Shown here: one piece after another, positions 35,401 through 41,800 of the stretch | How positions within the stretch are numbered: position 1 is the stretch's first letter | How the letters are laid out: each line of letters starts with the position of its first letter | Assembly (NCBI RefSeq): GCF_030555055.1 | Contig: NZ_JAMOAO010000001.1 | Span: forward strand, 5,952,001-6,016,000 | Direction of reading: 5' to 3' | Source: Nocardiopsis sp. YSL2 | GTDB lineage: Bacteria; Actinomycetota; Actinomycetes; Streptosporangiales; Streptosporangiaceae | DNA: 64,000 nucleotides | Program-made: the position numbers and the translations under genes | Notes under the pieces: model-generated | Databases searched by the model: none | What the model was told of the DNA's origin: nothing | Seen by the model: only the letters and a program-made list of their open reading frames with translations

Positions 35401-37029
35401 GCCCACGCCCTGCGCTTCGCCGATGACGACGAAGCCGCACACTGGGCGGACACCCACCTGCCCAGGGTCTCCGATCCCGCCTCCGCCGAAGCCGTCTCCG
35501 ACTACACCGGAGCCGACTACACCCTGGCCCACGCGGGCCTGCGCCACGGCAACGTCGGCGTGTACCGGCGCGACGACTTCACCTCACTGGTGCGAGGCGT
35601 GGACCGCGCCATCGCCGACTCACCGCTCCCCGTCCCGCTCATCGTGCACAAGGGCGTCGACAGCGCGTTCACCGACAACCTCGGCATCGACCTGAACGAC
35701 CCCGCCACCCTCACCGGCCTGGTCGGAACCGTCCACACCGAGCCGAGCTACGTCTCCACCTCCGTAGGCTCGCGCACGCCCTACGACCGCCCGCTCTACC
35801 TCATGTTCCGGGTCCCCCAGGGGTTCCCCGGCCTCAACGCCGCGCCGCTGTCCCACGCCTCCGGTGAGCGCGAGATCCTGATCCCCCGCAACAGCTCCTT
35901 CGTCGTCCACGGCGTCTACCGGCGGCCCGGCAGGCGCGCGGAGGGCGGCCCCGTCGGACCGCTCTGGTTCGTCGAGGCCGAGTTCGTGCCGGACGGATGG
36001 CGGCCGCCTCCCGGCTGGCGGCCGAGCCCGGCGATGGACGCCGACGCCGGCTACCGCGAGCACCCGGTGCCTCCCCTGCCCGGCGTCCTCGCCCAGAACG
36101 GGGTACGCCACTTCCGCACCGACGCGGAGGGGGAGGCCTACGGCGAGGTCCACCTCTCGCACCCCGAACGCGATCCCGGCGCGTTCGGCCACTTGCCGCC
36201 CCACCAGCGGGACGCCATCGTGGCCTACACGCGGCGGTCGAGCCCCTACAACGAGTTCCTGCGCACCCCCGAGGGCGAGCGGCCCGCCCTCCTACGCGAC
36301 TGGATGGGGCGGGGCGGCGACGCGTGGGAGCTGTACGTGCTGGCGGGCGGCCGCACGCCGACCATGGAGGACGTCCTCGCCGCCGCCGCACGGATGGACA
36401 CCCTGCCGCCCGTGCTGCGGTCGGTCGTCGAGGAGATCACGGCCGCGCCGGACCCGGGCGCCGAACTCGCGATGTGGCGGGGTTGGGCGGGCCTGCCCGG
36501 CTACCTCGTCGACCTCTTCGGCCGCCTCCCCACCCTCGCCGACCTCCACGCGCGGATCGGTGTCCTGGACGCCGCCATCGGCTCCAGTCCGCTGCCCGAG
36601 GCGATCGTCACGCACCGCGGCCTCAGCCGCGCCGACTTCCTCACCGGGTTCACCGACGACCCCGGGACCCTGGTCGGGACCGTCCAGCACGAGCCCGGGT
36701 ACCTCTCCACCTCTCTGGGTGCGGGCGTCTTCGGGTACGCGGGCGGCTATGTCGATCCGGTCCAGATCCACTTCACCCTCCCCCCGGGGACTCGGGCCCT
36801 GTGGGTGGGCCGCAACAGCCGGTTCCCCACCCAGCGGGAGCTGATCCTGGCTCGGGACACGGACTACCTCATCACCGCCGTCCAGCGGCGCCCGGACGGG
36901 ACCCTGGACATCTTCGCCGAGGTGCTGCCGCCATCGCCGCCGGTTCCGACGGCCACCGGCGGTGGCGGGGCGGTCGCGTTCCCCGGAACGGACACCGGAA
37001 CCGACGAGGGGGGACGAGCACATGGCTGA
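22765..37029 (+). CDS. Giant polymorphic-toxin-like protein 2 (CpnT-type N-terminus, four tandem ART domains)
   Basis: This is a 4,754-residue protein with the same GTG start and first 217 codons as giant 1, then about 55-65% similar helical sequence to about residue 470. A Ser/Asp/Thr-rich linker, beta-rich repeated domains (about 950-2750) and two coiled-coil blocks (about 2830-3420) follow. The C-terminal 1,250 residues hold four ADP-ribosyltransferase-like domains. Their Arg/STS/ExE positions read: ART1 R3595, S-A-A from 3629, E-H-E3671; ART2 H, A-A-T, G-P-D; ART3 K4296, S4331-T-S, E4368-R-E; ART4 R4618, S4648-T-S, Q4690-R-E4692. Only ART4 keeps all three motifs, with the Q-x-E form known from C3-like enzymes. 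The first two domains are preceded by a WPPPPAWG segment shared with giant 1. It is probably exported by the adjacent ESX system. Confidence 0.87.
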   Translation: MPLSHNMDNTARYTLATLTGIVMPTADPRALRATAELYETTGTQITHHLTDLLTHIRRRVRTDFSGQAADYFDRSVAQFTTGDNDYIGAAGQIAADMGRELRKAAANAEYMAMMVIGQLVQLLLEIAWAIASAYWTFGASLKMIPVFKAIRSLLIRRILSWFLLTVPGHQIISQIFASLDSIIQRIQIANGTRTEWDHDLTTSAHLGAVIEGLLSAGLSGGVDLLLNGPVNKLINQNLLDLKDLPDPPPITTPRQDPVPDDAPSVTNPRPDPEPDPPASGLNDDLTDLFTRHNDELTVPYKQGDVPGIGSWPNTANRDQLRQDFADLFERRFADELGSSAARNLGNDYADAFARNWPSDDLSTHLSRALGDSLPPAVRDHLADTVPDTLSKGLRDINSGAGPYARNLGLGASTGALEGYLGEGLSNTALQGEWKASGFSASAGASNATTQTVVTDASVKGIDSLRGGPNLPPPLTAPPPTSTGNPSASASDDALTDGGATDDTSRDGSDRGSGHDSDSDRRGSGDDRGSVDTSASGDPGRGDDRDSVTNGGTRNRGGNETDDTSAGTGRSDEGRGSRDDGATGTRDTGVAGDAGDRRGEDADRGPADDSGAVRRDDTTGTRGSGEAQVSVPGDAPTSVEAPPGDNPYLSPFTSELTTDSASNPAPGAADQPTPVDTDTPVRADVDQDSPSRAPDDTATSPTSGTPARSGGEEAAPDSDTDVDWPLADLYDSTDTSHTDDDATSFAPPPSPFDLSSLLNPKGSFLTPDLSVLDPKAGLGLPQSPLPWMVDDLQVLAVHEITVDPAAETTDDENAPSVTHATTIPTPAPGSHQGSTTQQPTTPQDTTRQHPTRSAPAEGQRQQSNQPSSTAVPTTSLDGNVQHTSDTAPPPVASANPTTSDHTPSPPNPLPQTSTHQAPPPVDTTRGHDEAAPSHTHPTGEAPPPPPGRTEYAGSFTPDRSGDTYRLDYLTASTLVGPHMAAAENVDTFVGDTLRGVDGLAAPDRRRIMDAFEEVFRAHGPRPFLAPGGHTVEVQGPNGTWTAALSLNPSDGDFRHVPTRPLGDGTETRFLRTQNAGIGVNSHDSGSRAGNKSVGGKFTASPVYVADIGVARAGPLASLGGRFGTGVRGTDHGASNSANSDTEIWQLAPPELYAADLDMDLTVTPPAAPPVSGTQAGGPAPAPVPHTSSGRSGNGLVLNLPGEVVAHPDMPQSIRLHTGPTPAPGQPPRAAVHHPGVGHPISVGRIVPVDPGSNGDGTGGRTDGPGATDLGPWIADHMLVDPDTSVSQWVSEHLPGGSDRRRQRLDDFRASIERAFHPDQIQNLLPQITNTPSNIRVSAPDGSQRIMKLWSVPTSYTRKDHSPPLVDLLRNNTSTKGTSSSVNRSSGITGTVGGGFGLHIDLPGDRSIRLDAPFVEYAFSVGSNTSDTRSQSATSSTFTHGHPRYGAYDVERDYYVRFEGESETHHFHGRSVDILNAEDAQALRHQVNATDDRTETAPDASGERGGAAPTRKPDDENGGRARDTGEEATPAQDTGDQSATPARGTVGGTGSPAKVPPFPNLRGDRVTDLSGADIRTFGWPPTTADTSNTAADASASPGGRSVHEELGHQILTGIAQERPGLVIPELARDRGNYAHRPGNTDAPYFDRSPREHTGLRRDQDVARENTMRILDAVSESSLKSNSGDLTRDGIPVRLTEPAGIDLPSTVKGKELTRPDTVTVRITAGIGPLRHRTESESSSGTRVNGASGLSRASNRSRTHAVTTSVGMNVREDAGADARGVPAKFGTPSASVTRSSGISHGTGQGITHSTEDRVMLSGGNDVWTADTRFDARLHEHDDLGQVRDGRPIRERGIPLLGAGLDTRTTLTTPKVQSPPTRSGPPPLPAPPTALSSDQARDIIRRGFVPDQPVAGPSVTSSARTGPPSLAEHRAKEIIKHGGTIERVNTDLGGGPNRPGLVEQTYGAFGTARDSRFHHGYSRKLEHLLTDTPSSRPQFENRLSGESLATDPSAASPAGARTRQDMSGGFLSPHDVRATIATQVNVDAITDFLPVSAQIWWSGGTQVNLSTSDSRSTSWSARLGSGATDNPNRAGTDDSLPSEAIRPIPVGGPSFGFTPYSVNRSTSHQHGFSSSVLFIPQVARSYAFRGSGDITQAIEFKKNWSIGPTLPWNIRYRGWRVPVQNLVSGYVHAHDAHNSNLVQDAVSDSDDGPVLGSQPNPKKPSGLSVRPGFENTGRQMRPADPNAAIQSLVDHLAGDGLELTGNSREQLLHTLTTQLGNNPAKSAPVPVRVRPIGQPVHTSTDAKVYVDLSTTGTRTEYVGFAGDYIESRTWTDTDGHGEGRGTSRSTGADVTLLQPTGYQGDQSGPEDQPGSRPLFVAPNAGVNTGSGESTSRGASDSANHTVEIQMHVPYAKITQDTELTLTLELGTPATDTSESRDGSDSGGGSRRTTFTGRGDGGEIETLFPFSYLALAPPPSTDTATDGAVTDHSVPKAGPSRTHGRDGAADTDAQGTTAPRTDAQRDQGREQGQDREQNQGHQDPPAPEHPVSTPYASLNDMMRTWAANTRNAAPGSVPASDDIVILPIALEDHGKAVRDTAAVVLAKSLGWTPPADAVRDGAYTPQAINDARSHVADELKLDPRSNAIDHALGDVALQALYPGASRNDDGVRLLSIGRTDWSVKALPDLSHPTILDVVPGTRISDNLTHGGADGRNRGRSSTTGGSADVLRPVGLSTEAAHDYDGHEGIYTGGAPGHASSRTDGSSHGSDQPVKRYPRSDRLRQGPAYLVEFDTTWAVGAASKLPRSTSWMNKVRGTGAETGPSGNRPARWQLGDTSTRLSGWVSEADAIEMGVITRAQADQLRPSFDALHEARQAFADAEKAYADARGPLEQLADEAVNGTDADAARQRYDAQKAGYDQALTEFNAGIDRWTATLDRTRKLVEDPRDITVPAPRDGKGKGKAHVRALPTITESAEPVDTTGIGPRGGGPLADTFRSLLNVEPGSRQHRSPGTQDDLSPERRAEAERASDESRRLQKLSADLRAEARDLRSALPNVLEQERRAEADVARLERDVQRLEERDLPPAREERDTAELKRAQLKPQVTRAHEAADAAATAARDAAGTAAALGTQHAEQRSAADDARTRAEQARYAAETAELAQTVRELRDRIRSLETAAQDAHDEHGRAVEKARAERDRYDTRQEEGVEDAANADSVSAWPQEATRPDRSARDLQDAADRAREVSEAAARNLADTRAELDRRTAELALRQGGDTGTEDTVQELRERADDLRTSATRAEEAAASAQTRADELRDLLDTAEKNAESAAGHAAGLQEKARGLDTRLGGAERDLTAAQQKLDALAQQLRTAESGLAASRTALNDARDEATRIRTDAEGLEQRAERARQDADRLSERWERLLDPSTEWDPHDSGSGPRIPDGSEQAAGDGAGPNAGNVGPRTGPPRADVSHLTHPIVMSAFTPNPDGPSGSTETTGHGDASGSSAGRSEPARGWPPPPAWGGGRGPEGMPGARTFDTYEGSATYLTRRMPPPALNGTESAYVRYYTAEGSYVINSELRSGVTQERATPSMRDAVRNLDGALDRSRAPEPILLYRSVDTLPAQLDASPNSVDGMVSLVGRTFNDPGYGSAAMAHQPLYPERRIQLSIRVPQGYPALNVMDVPGVTNRNEHEVMIRRDATYLVHDVTRLPDDQYGLKTWSVDVEIVPDGWTPPTESADDSTDDSNDRDDRSGGSGGSARGTGGGAGPGGGPGQGAPPPPDTRHDGTGRSLRDAAPAQSDDAFPSLDGLSPPFTPNLPFGPKSSPWPFDLDPKRPYDPNVLPDLPFPEYVPTTSTTEEHPATETPDQAATSRHVERDARGQEATDRSPTTGTSPSRSASAWPPPPAWGEGAHPQGMRDGQTLDGHDQGTIYLSLLMQPPAMTGAEAAVVRDVAGGGGETAVNDALRNGTPPEHAPARTREAVDTLDALIDRSTTPDPLILHHRADTGFAERLGVSPADPDTMRALIGRTYTDPGYVAATTGEQPLDFRHPIDVIVKVPQGHPALNTAGRRPGDGPDVVLRRGSTFVVHDVRHVLDDLYDNDHWVVEAEIVPDGWTPPPEWRTVPRDGEGGLPPAPAPATETGGGNQAPPLARPHPATTDDLMVMSAFTPRPGPWHTGHDTDSDDTSDMGDDADDGSSEDSGDGEVLTGDDDVRHDLDPAPVWHGGPHEPGGVGMAHALRFADDDEAAHWADTHLPRVSDPASAEAVSDYTGADYTLAHAGLRHGNVGVYRRDDFTSLVRGVDRAIADSPLPVPLIVHKGVDSAFTDNLGIDLNDPATLTGLVGTVHTEPSYVSTSVGSRTPYDRPLYLMFRVPQGFPGLNAAPLSHASGEREILIPRNSSFVVHGVYRRPGRRAEGGPVGPLWFVEAEFVPDGWRPPPGWRPSPAMDADAGYREHPVPPLPGVLAQNGVRHFRTDAEGEAYGEVHLSHPERDPGAFGHLPPHQRDAIVAYTRRSSPYNEFLRTPEGERPALLRDWMGRGGDAWELYVLAGGRTPTMEDVLAAAARMDTLPPVLRSVVEEITAAPDPGAELAMWRGWAGLPGYLVDLFGRLPTLADLHARIGVLDAAIGSSPLPEAIVTHRGLSRADFLTGFTDDPGTLVGTVQHEPGYLSTSLGAGVFGYAGGYVDPVQIHFTLPPGTRALWVGRNSRFPTQRELILARDTDYLITAVQRRPDGTLDIFAEVLPPSPPVPTATGGGGAVAFPGTDTGTDEGGRAHG

Positions 37030-37459
37030 GCACGGGGGACGCCCGGAAGAGGATCGCGCCCGCACGTGGGGGCCGCTGGGCCCCTTCACCGCGGACCGGC
37101 GCACCTACCCGCCGGTGACCACGGGCCCGGTGCGCTACCTGCCGATCCGTCGAGCCGGAGGCGGCCGAGACGGCGGCTACGGCGGCGTGCTGGGGTACCT
37201 GTGGGCCGCCGAGGCCGACGACGCCGCGTCCTTCGTCGCCGCCGGGCGCGCGGGTGCGGCGGGGGCGGCGGGGGCGGCGGTCAGGAGCCACTGGATCTCG
37301 TGGCTCGTCGAGCGCAGGAGCGAGGGGCTGAGCCCGCTGCGAGCCCTGGAGCGGGCGGCGGCGGAACCGGTGGACACCGGCGGCGGAGCGCCCGTCCCCG
37401 GCTCGGCCGCCTCGACCGCCCCCGACCTGGCGACGCTGGAGCTGATCGCCCGCTCCTGA
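37022..37459 (+). CDS. Small cytosolic protein overlapping giant 2; candidate immunity protein
   Basis: This is a 145-residue protein with no signal peptide or membrane helix. Its ATG lies inside the last codons of giant gene 2 (8-base overlap) with a GAGGGGGGA site just before, so translation should be coupled. The central part, GYLWAAEADDAASFVAAG, followed by a helical segment with WISWLVERRSEGLSPLRALERA, resembles small proteins found beside actinobacterial toxins. That resemblance is from memory and unconfirmed. The position right after a toxin-like ORF is typical of immunity genes. No matching gene follows giant 1. Confidence 0.6.
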   Translation: MAEHGGRPEEDRARTWGPLGPFTADRRTYPPVTTGPVRYLPIRRAGGGRDGGYGGVLGYLWAAEADDAASFVAAGRAGAAGAAGAAVRSHWISWLVERRSEGLSPLRALERAAAEPVDTGGGAPVPGSAASTAPDLATLELIARS

Positions 37460-37515
37460 GCCGGACACCACCTCACGACCCCACCACGATGACATCCCAC
37501 GGAGAGACATCCCGC

Positions 37516-38838
37516 ATGGACCAGCAGCGTCCCGACCAGCACCGATCCCCGCGCGGACGACGACCCCGGCGGGCGGCGGCCCCGGCGCGCCTTCACCGGC
37601 GCCTGCGAGGGATCGCGGCCTCACTGCTCGCGTTCGGGCCGCTCCTGGCCCCGGCCGCCGTCCCGGCCCCGGCGTGGGCGGACGAACCCGCCGCCCTGCC
37701 CCAGGTGACCCAGTTCAAGGGCGCCGACGACGCGTGCGCCGAGCCCGGGGCCGACGTCGTGGAACGGGTCCCGTGGACCTTCCCCGCCCTGGGGCTGGCC
37801 AGCGCCCACGAGCTGAGCCGGGGCGGCGGCGTGTCCGTCGCGGTCCTGGCCACCGGCGTGGACGGACGGGTGCCCGCGCTGGCCGGCGCCGTCGCAGGCG
37901 GCGGATCCGAGGACTGCCTCGGGTACGGGACCTTCCTGGCAGGGGTGGTGGCCGCCCGGCCCGTGCCGGGGAGCGGATTCGTGGGGGTGGCTCCCCAGGC
38001 GGCCGTGGTCCCCGTCCCGACCGGTGACGCGGACACGGGGATCGCCTCCCCGGACGACCTCGCCTCGGGCCTCGGCGCGGCCGTCGACGCGGAAGCGCGG
38101 GTGGTCCTGGTGGGCACGGCGGCCGTCGAGGGCTCCGACGCCCTGGACGAGGCGGTCGCCGCGGCGGCGGAGGCGGGCGTGCTCGTGGTCGCCCCGGCCA
38201 CGGTGCTCACGTCGGAGGGCCCGGCCCCCGGCCACCCGGCTCAGGACCCCGCCGTGCTGAGCGTGGCCGCACACGACGCCGACGGGGCGCCGGTCCTGGC
38301 CGAACCGCTGGTCAGGTTCGACGGCGAGCTGGCACGGGTCGACGTCACCGCGCCCGGGGACCGCGTTCTGAGCGTGGGCCCGGGCGGGGAGGGCCACGTC
38401 ACGGCCGGAGGCGACGGTGTGGCCGCCGCCTTCGCCGCGGGCACCGCCGTGCTGCTGGCCTCGCGCGAACCGGACGCGGGCCCGGAGGAGATCCGGGAGC
38501 GGTTGACGGCGACCGCCTACGGCTCTCCCCTGGGCCCGCGCGACCCGGTCGTGGGCAGCGGGCGGATCGACCCGCCGGGCGCGCTGTCCGGGGATCCGGT
38601 CGCCGCCGCCGAGGCGGGGGCGGCGGTGGGCGCGGGCGAGCCCTTCGTCCCGGACCCCTCCCCCCGCGGATCGGTGCGGGTCCCCCCGACCGTGGCGGCG
38701 GTGGGCGGGGCCGGGCTGGTCGTGGTGCTGTGCTCGCTCGCGGGGGCGGTGCTGCGCAACGGCCGGACCCGGGGCTGGCGCCCGGCCTCCGCGGGTGAGC
38801 GGGTGACCCCCGAGGAGGACCCGCGCCCGCTCATCTGA
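37516..38838 (+). CDS. mycP: Mycosin-like subtilase with all catalytic residues lost (pseudo-MycP)
   Basis: This is a 440-residue protein with the mycosin layout: an Arg-rich N-terminus with signal sequence (cleavage near AWA-DEP), an S8 subtilase-fold domain (about residues 75-360), a Pro-rich linker and a C-terminal membrane helix (about 393-416). The catalytic positions are replaced. The Asp site reads VLATGVDG (Ala112 for Asp), the His site reads GYGTFLAG (Tyr137 for His) and the Ser site reads GGDGVAAAF (Gly301 for Ser). The Asn of the oxyanion hole is also not evident. The codons are clear in the DNA. It should not be a protease. In mycobacteria, mycosin presence rather than activity is needed for ESX secretion, so a structural role is plausible. 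I chose the ATG at 37516 for its GGAGAG site. Confidence 0.88.
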   Translation: MDQQRPDQHRSPRGRRPRRAAAPARLHRRLRGIAASLLAFGPLLAPAAVPAPAWADEPAALPQVTQFKGADDACAEPGADVVERVPWTFPALGLASAHELSRGGGVSVAVLATGVDGRVPALAGAVAGGGSEDCLGYGTFLAGVVAARPVPGSGFVGVAPQAAVVPVPTGDADTGIASPDDLASGLGAAVDAEARVVLVGTAAVEGSDALDEAVAAAAEAGVLVVAPATVLTSEGPAPGHPAQDPAVLSVAAHDADGAPVLAEPLVRFDGELARVDVTAPGDRVLSVGPGGEGHVTAGGDGVAAAFAAGTAVLLASREPDAGPEEIRERLTATAYGSPLGPRDPVVGSGRIDPPGALSGDPVAAAEAGAAVGAGEPFVPDPSPRGSVRVPPTVAAVGGAGLVVVLCSLAGAVLRNGRTRGWRPASAGERVTPEEDPRPLI

Positions 38839-38844
38839 AACGGT

Positions 38845-38874
38845 GGGCGGCCCGGTCCGGGCCCCGGGCCGCCC
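38845..38874. terminator. Bidirectional terminator hairpin between mycP and eccC
   Basis: A perfect 11-base stem (GGGCGGCCCGG, 38845-38855, with CCGGGCCGCCC, 38864-38874) and an 8-base loop lie between the two convergent genes. The hairpin begins 6 bases after the mycP stop and touches the eccC stop. Confidence 0.75.
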
Positions 38875-41800
38875 TACTCCGAAGCTCCTTCGGCGATGGC
38901 GAGCTGGACCTCGACGGGGTCGCGCCGGGAGATCCACAGCGCGCGCCCCGGGGGCATCTTGCGCGCCCGGATATTGCCGAACAGCATGCCCTCCGACGGC
39001 GGGCACGACAGCATGATGCTCGGTGTGTTGAAGTCGATGAGCGAGCGGATGACGGGGTCGGAGGAGGCCCGGGCGAAGCCGCCCGCCGCGTGCACCAGGA
39101 TGACGTGCATGCCGATCTCGGCGCCCTGGGCGAGCAGTGGCAGCAGCGGTGAGAGCGGGCTCGGCCCGCTCCCGGAGACCATCTCGAAGTCGTCGATGAC
39201 CAGGAACAGCTCCGGCCCCGTCCACCAGTCGCGCTTGCGGATGCGCTCGGGTTCGATGTCGGGTCCGGGCAACCGGGCCTTCATCGCCTGGGCGGCGGCG
39301 ATCATCATCTCCTTGACGTTGTCGGCCGAGACCGCGTAGCCGAGCTGCATCTCCTTGGGAACGGCGTCGAAGAGCTGGCGCCGCTGGTCGGCCAGGACCA
39401 CGCGGGCGGTACTGGCGCCGTAGTGCTCGCGGATCGCGTTCGTGATGTGGCGGAGCAGGGTGGTCTTGCCGGTCTCGGTGTCGCCGACCACGATCAGGTG
39501 CGGCGTGGCGGAGAAGTCGTGCCAGAACGGCTGCATCCGACGGCTCTCCAGGCCCAGCGCGACCTTCAGCCCCCCGCCGGGGGTCAGCTCGGGCGCGGGC
39601 AGGTCCGCCGCGTGCAGCACCCTGGGCAGTGTGCGCACGGGCGGCGCCTCGGGACCGTCCCAGGCGTCGCGGACCCGCTCGATGAGCTCGGCCACCCCCA
39701 CCGAGAGCGTGACCGGGTCGGCGTCGCCGTCGGCCCGGGGCAGGCCGGTGAGGAAGTGGTACTTGTCGTCGGTGATCCCGCGGCCCGGCACGCGGGGGAC
39801 GGTCTGGGCCACGCGCATGTGCACCATGGAGTCGACCGGATCGCCCAGCCGCAGCTCGATCCTGGTGCCCATCAGGTCGCGCACGCCGGTGTTGAAGTCG
39901 GCCCAGCGGGGGGACGCCACCACGACGTGCAACCCGTAGTTGAGGCCGCGCTGGACGAGCTGGACGATGGGGGCGACCAGGTCGGTGAGGTCCTGGCGGA
40001 TGGTGCCCCATCCGTCGATGACGAGGAAGACGTCGCCGTGGGGCTGGTCGGCGAACTCGCCCGCGGCGCGGCGGCGCCGGTAGGTCGCCATCGAGTCGAT
40101 GCCGTTCTCCGCGAAGAACGTCTCCCGCGTGGTGATCAGCTCGTGCATCTCCATGATCGTGCGGTTGATGCGCCGCTCGTCGGTGCGCGCGGCGACGCTG
40201 CCCACGTGCGGCAGGGAACCGAGTGTCTGGAGCACGCCGCCGCCGCAGTCGATGCCGTAGAACTGCACCTGGGCGGGGGTGTTGAGGACGGACAGCCCGA
40301 GGATGAGCGAGGCGAGCAGCGTGCTCTTCCCGCTCTGCGGGCCGCCCGCGATGCCCACGTGGCCGCCCGCTCCCGTCAGGTCGGCGGTGAGGGGCAGCCG
40401 GGTGTGCTCGAAGGGCCGGTCGACCATCCCGAGCGGGACCTTCAGCCGTCCGGTGTCGGTCCAGGCCAGGCCGCCCTCGGGCAGGCGGACACCCACCATG
40501 CGCAGCAGTTCGTCGAGGAGGGGCGGCACGTCCAGGGGCGGCAGCCAGACCTCCCGGGCCGCGGGGCCGCGGCCGTGCAGCCGGTCCAGGGCCACCGCCA
40601 GGAGCGTGTCCGGATTCTCCTCGGTCTCCTCCTCGACGGGCGCCTCGGGTTCGGGGGCGGTCAGGGGCACGTACGCGTCCGCGAACGGCACGACCTCGCC
40701 GCCCACGGTGTGGCGCCGCGCCGTTCGCGGACGCGCCCGGTAGGCCCCCGAGACGTAGGCGGCCTTGAAGCGGATGAGCGTCTCGGTGTCGGTCTTGAGA
40801 TAGCCGTTGCCGGGTGAGGACGGGAGCTGGTGGGCGTCGGGGACGCCCAGCACGCCGCGGCTCTCGATGGCGGAGAAGGTGCGCAGCGCGATCCGGTAGG
40901 ACAGGTGCCCCTCCAGCTGGTGCGTGCGGCCCTCGTCCAGGCGCTGCGAGGCGAGCAGCAGGTGCACGCCCAGGCTGCGGCCCAGGCGGCCGATCATGAC
41001 GAAGAGGTCCATGAAGTCGCGGTGGGCGGCCAGCAGCTCGCTGAACTCGTCGACGACCACGAACAGCGTCGGCAGCGGGTCCATGGAGGGGTCGGCCTCG
41101 CGGGCCCGCTCGTACTCGTGCACGGAGCTGAAGTTCCCGGCGGCGCGCAGCAGTTCCTGGCGGCGGATCAGCTCGCCGTGCAGGGCGTCCTGCATGCGGT
41201 CGACGAGGATCGCCTCGTCGGCCAGGTTGGTGATCAGGGCCGAGGTGTGCCGCAGCCCGTCCAGGCCGATGAAGGTGGCGCCCCCCTTGAAGTCGACGAG
41301 GACGAAGTTGAGCGTCTCGGAGGAGTGGGTCATCGCGAGCGCAAGGACGAGCGTCCGCAGCAGTTCGCTCTTGCCGGAACCGGTGGCGCCGATCAGCATG
41401 CCGTGCGGCCCCATGCCGCCCAGTGCGGATTCCTTGAGGTCCAGCTCCAGCGGCGCGCCCTCCGCGGTGATGCCGATGGGCACGCGCAGCCGGTTCTTGG
41501 GGTGCAGCTCGCTCCACATGCGCTCGGTGTCGTGGGCGTGCAGGTCGGGGACGCCGACCAGGGTGGTGAGCTCGAAGTCCGTGGTCAACGGCTCGGTGAC
41601 CTCGACCTGCATGCTGACCCGGTAGGGGGCCAGGAGCCGGGCCAGGCTCGTGGCACGGGTGGGGCTGAGGGCGTCGGGCCTGCCGAGACCGGTCTCGACG
41701 GCGCGTCCGCTGTGGTCCTGGGAGAGGGCCACGAGCCGGTCCTCCTCGACGCGCAGGGAGAGGGTGTAGGGGTCGTCGTCGGGCGGCATGGGGTCGGCCA

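Noticed and set aside
9356-37029. Non-ribosomal peptide or polyketide synthase megagenes
   Set aside because: Gene size is similar, but no ketosynthase, adenylation or carrier-protein motifs are present; the domains are WXG100-like, beta-rich, coiled-coil and ART-like.
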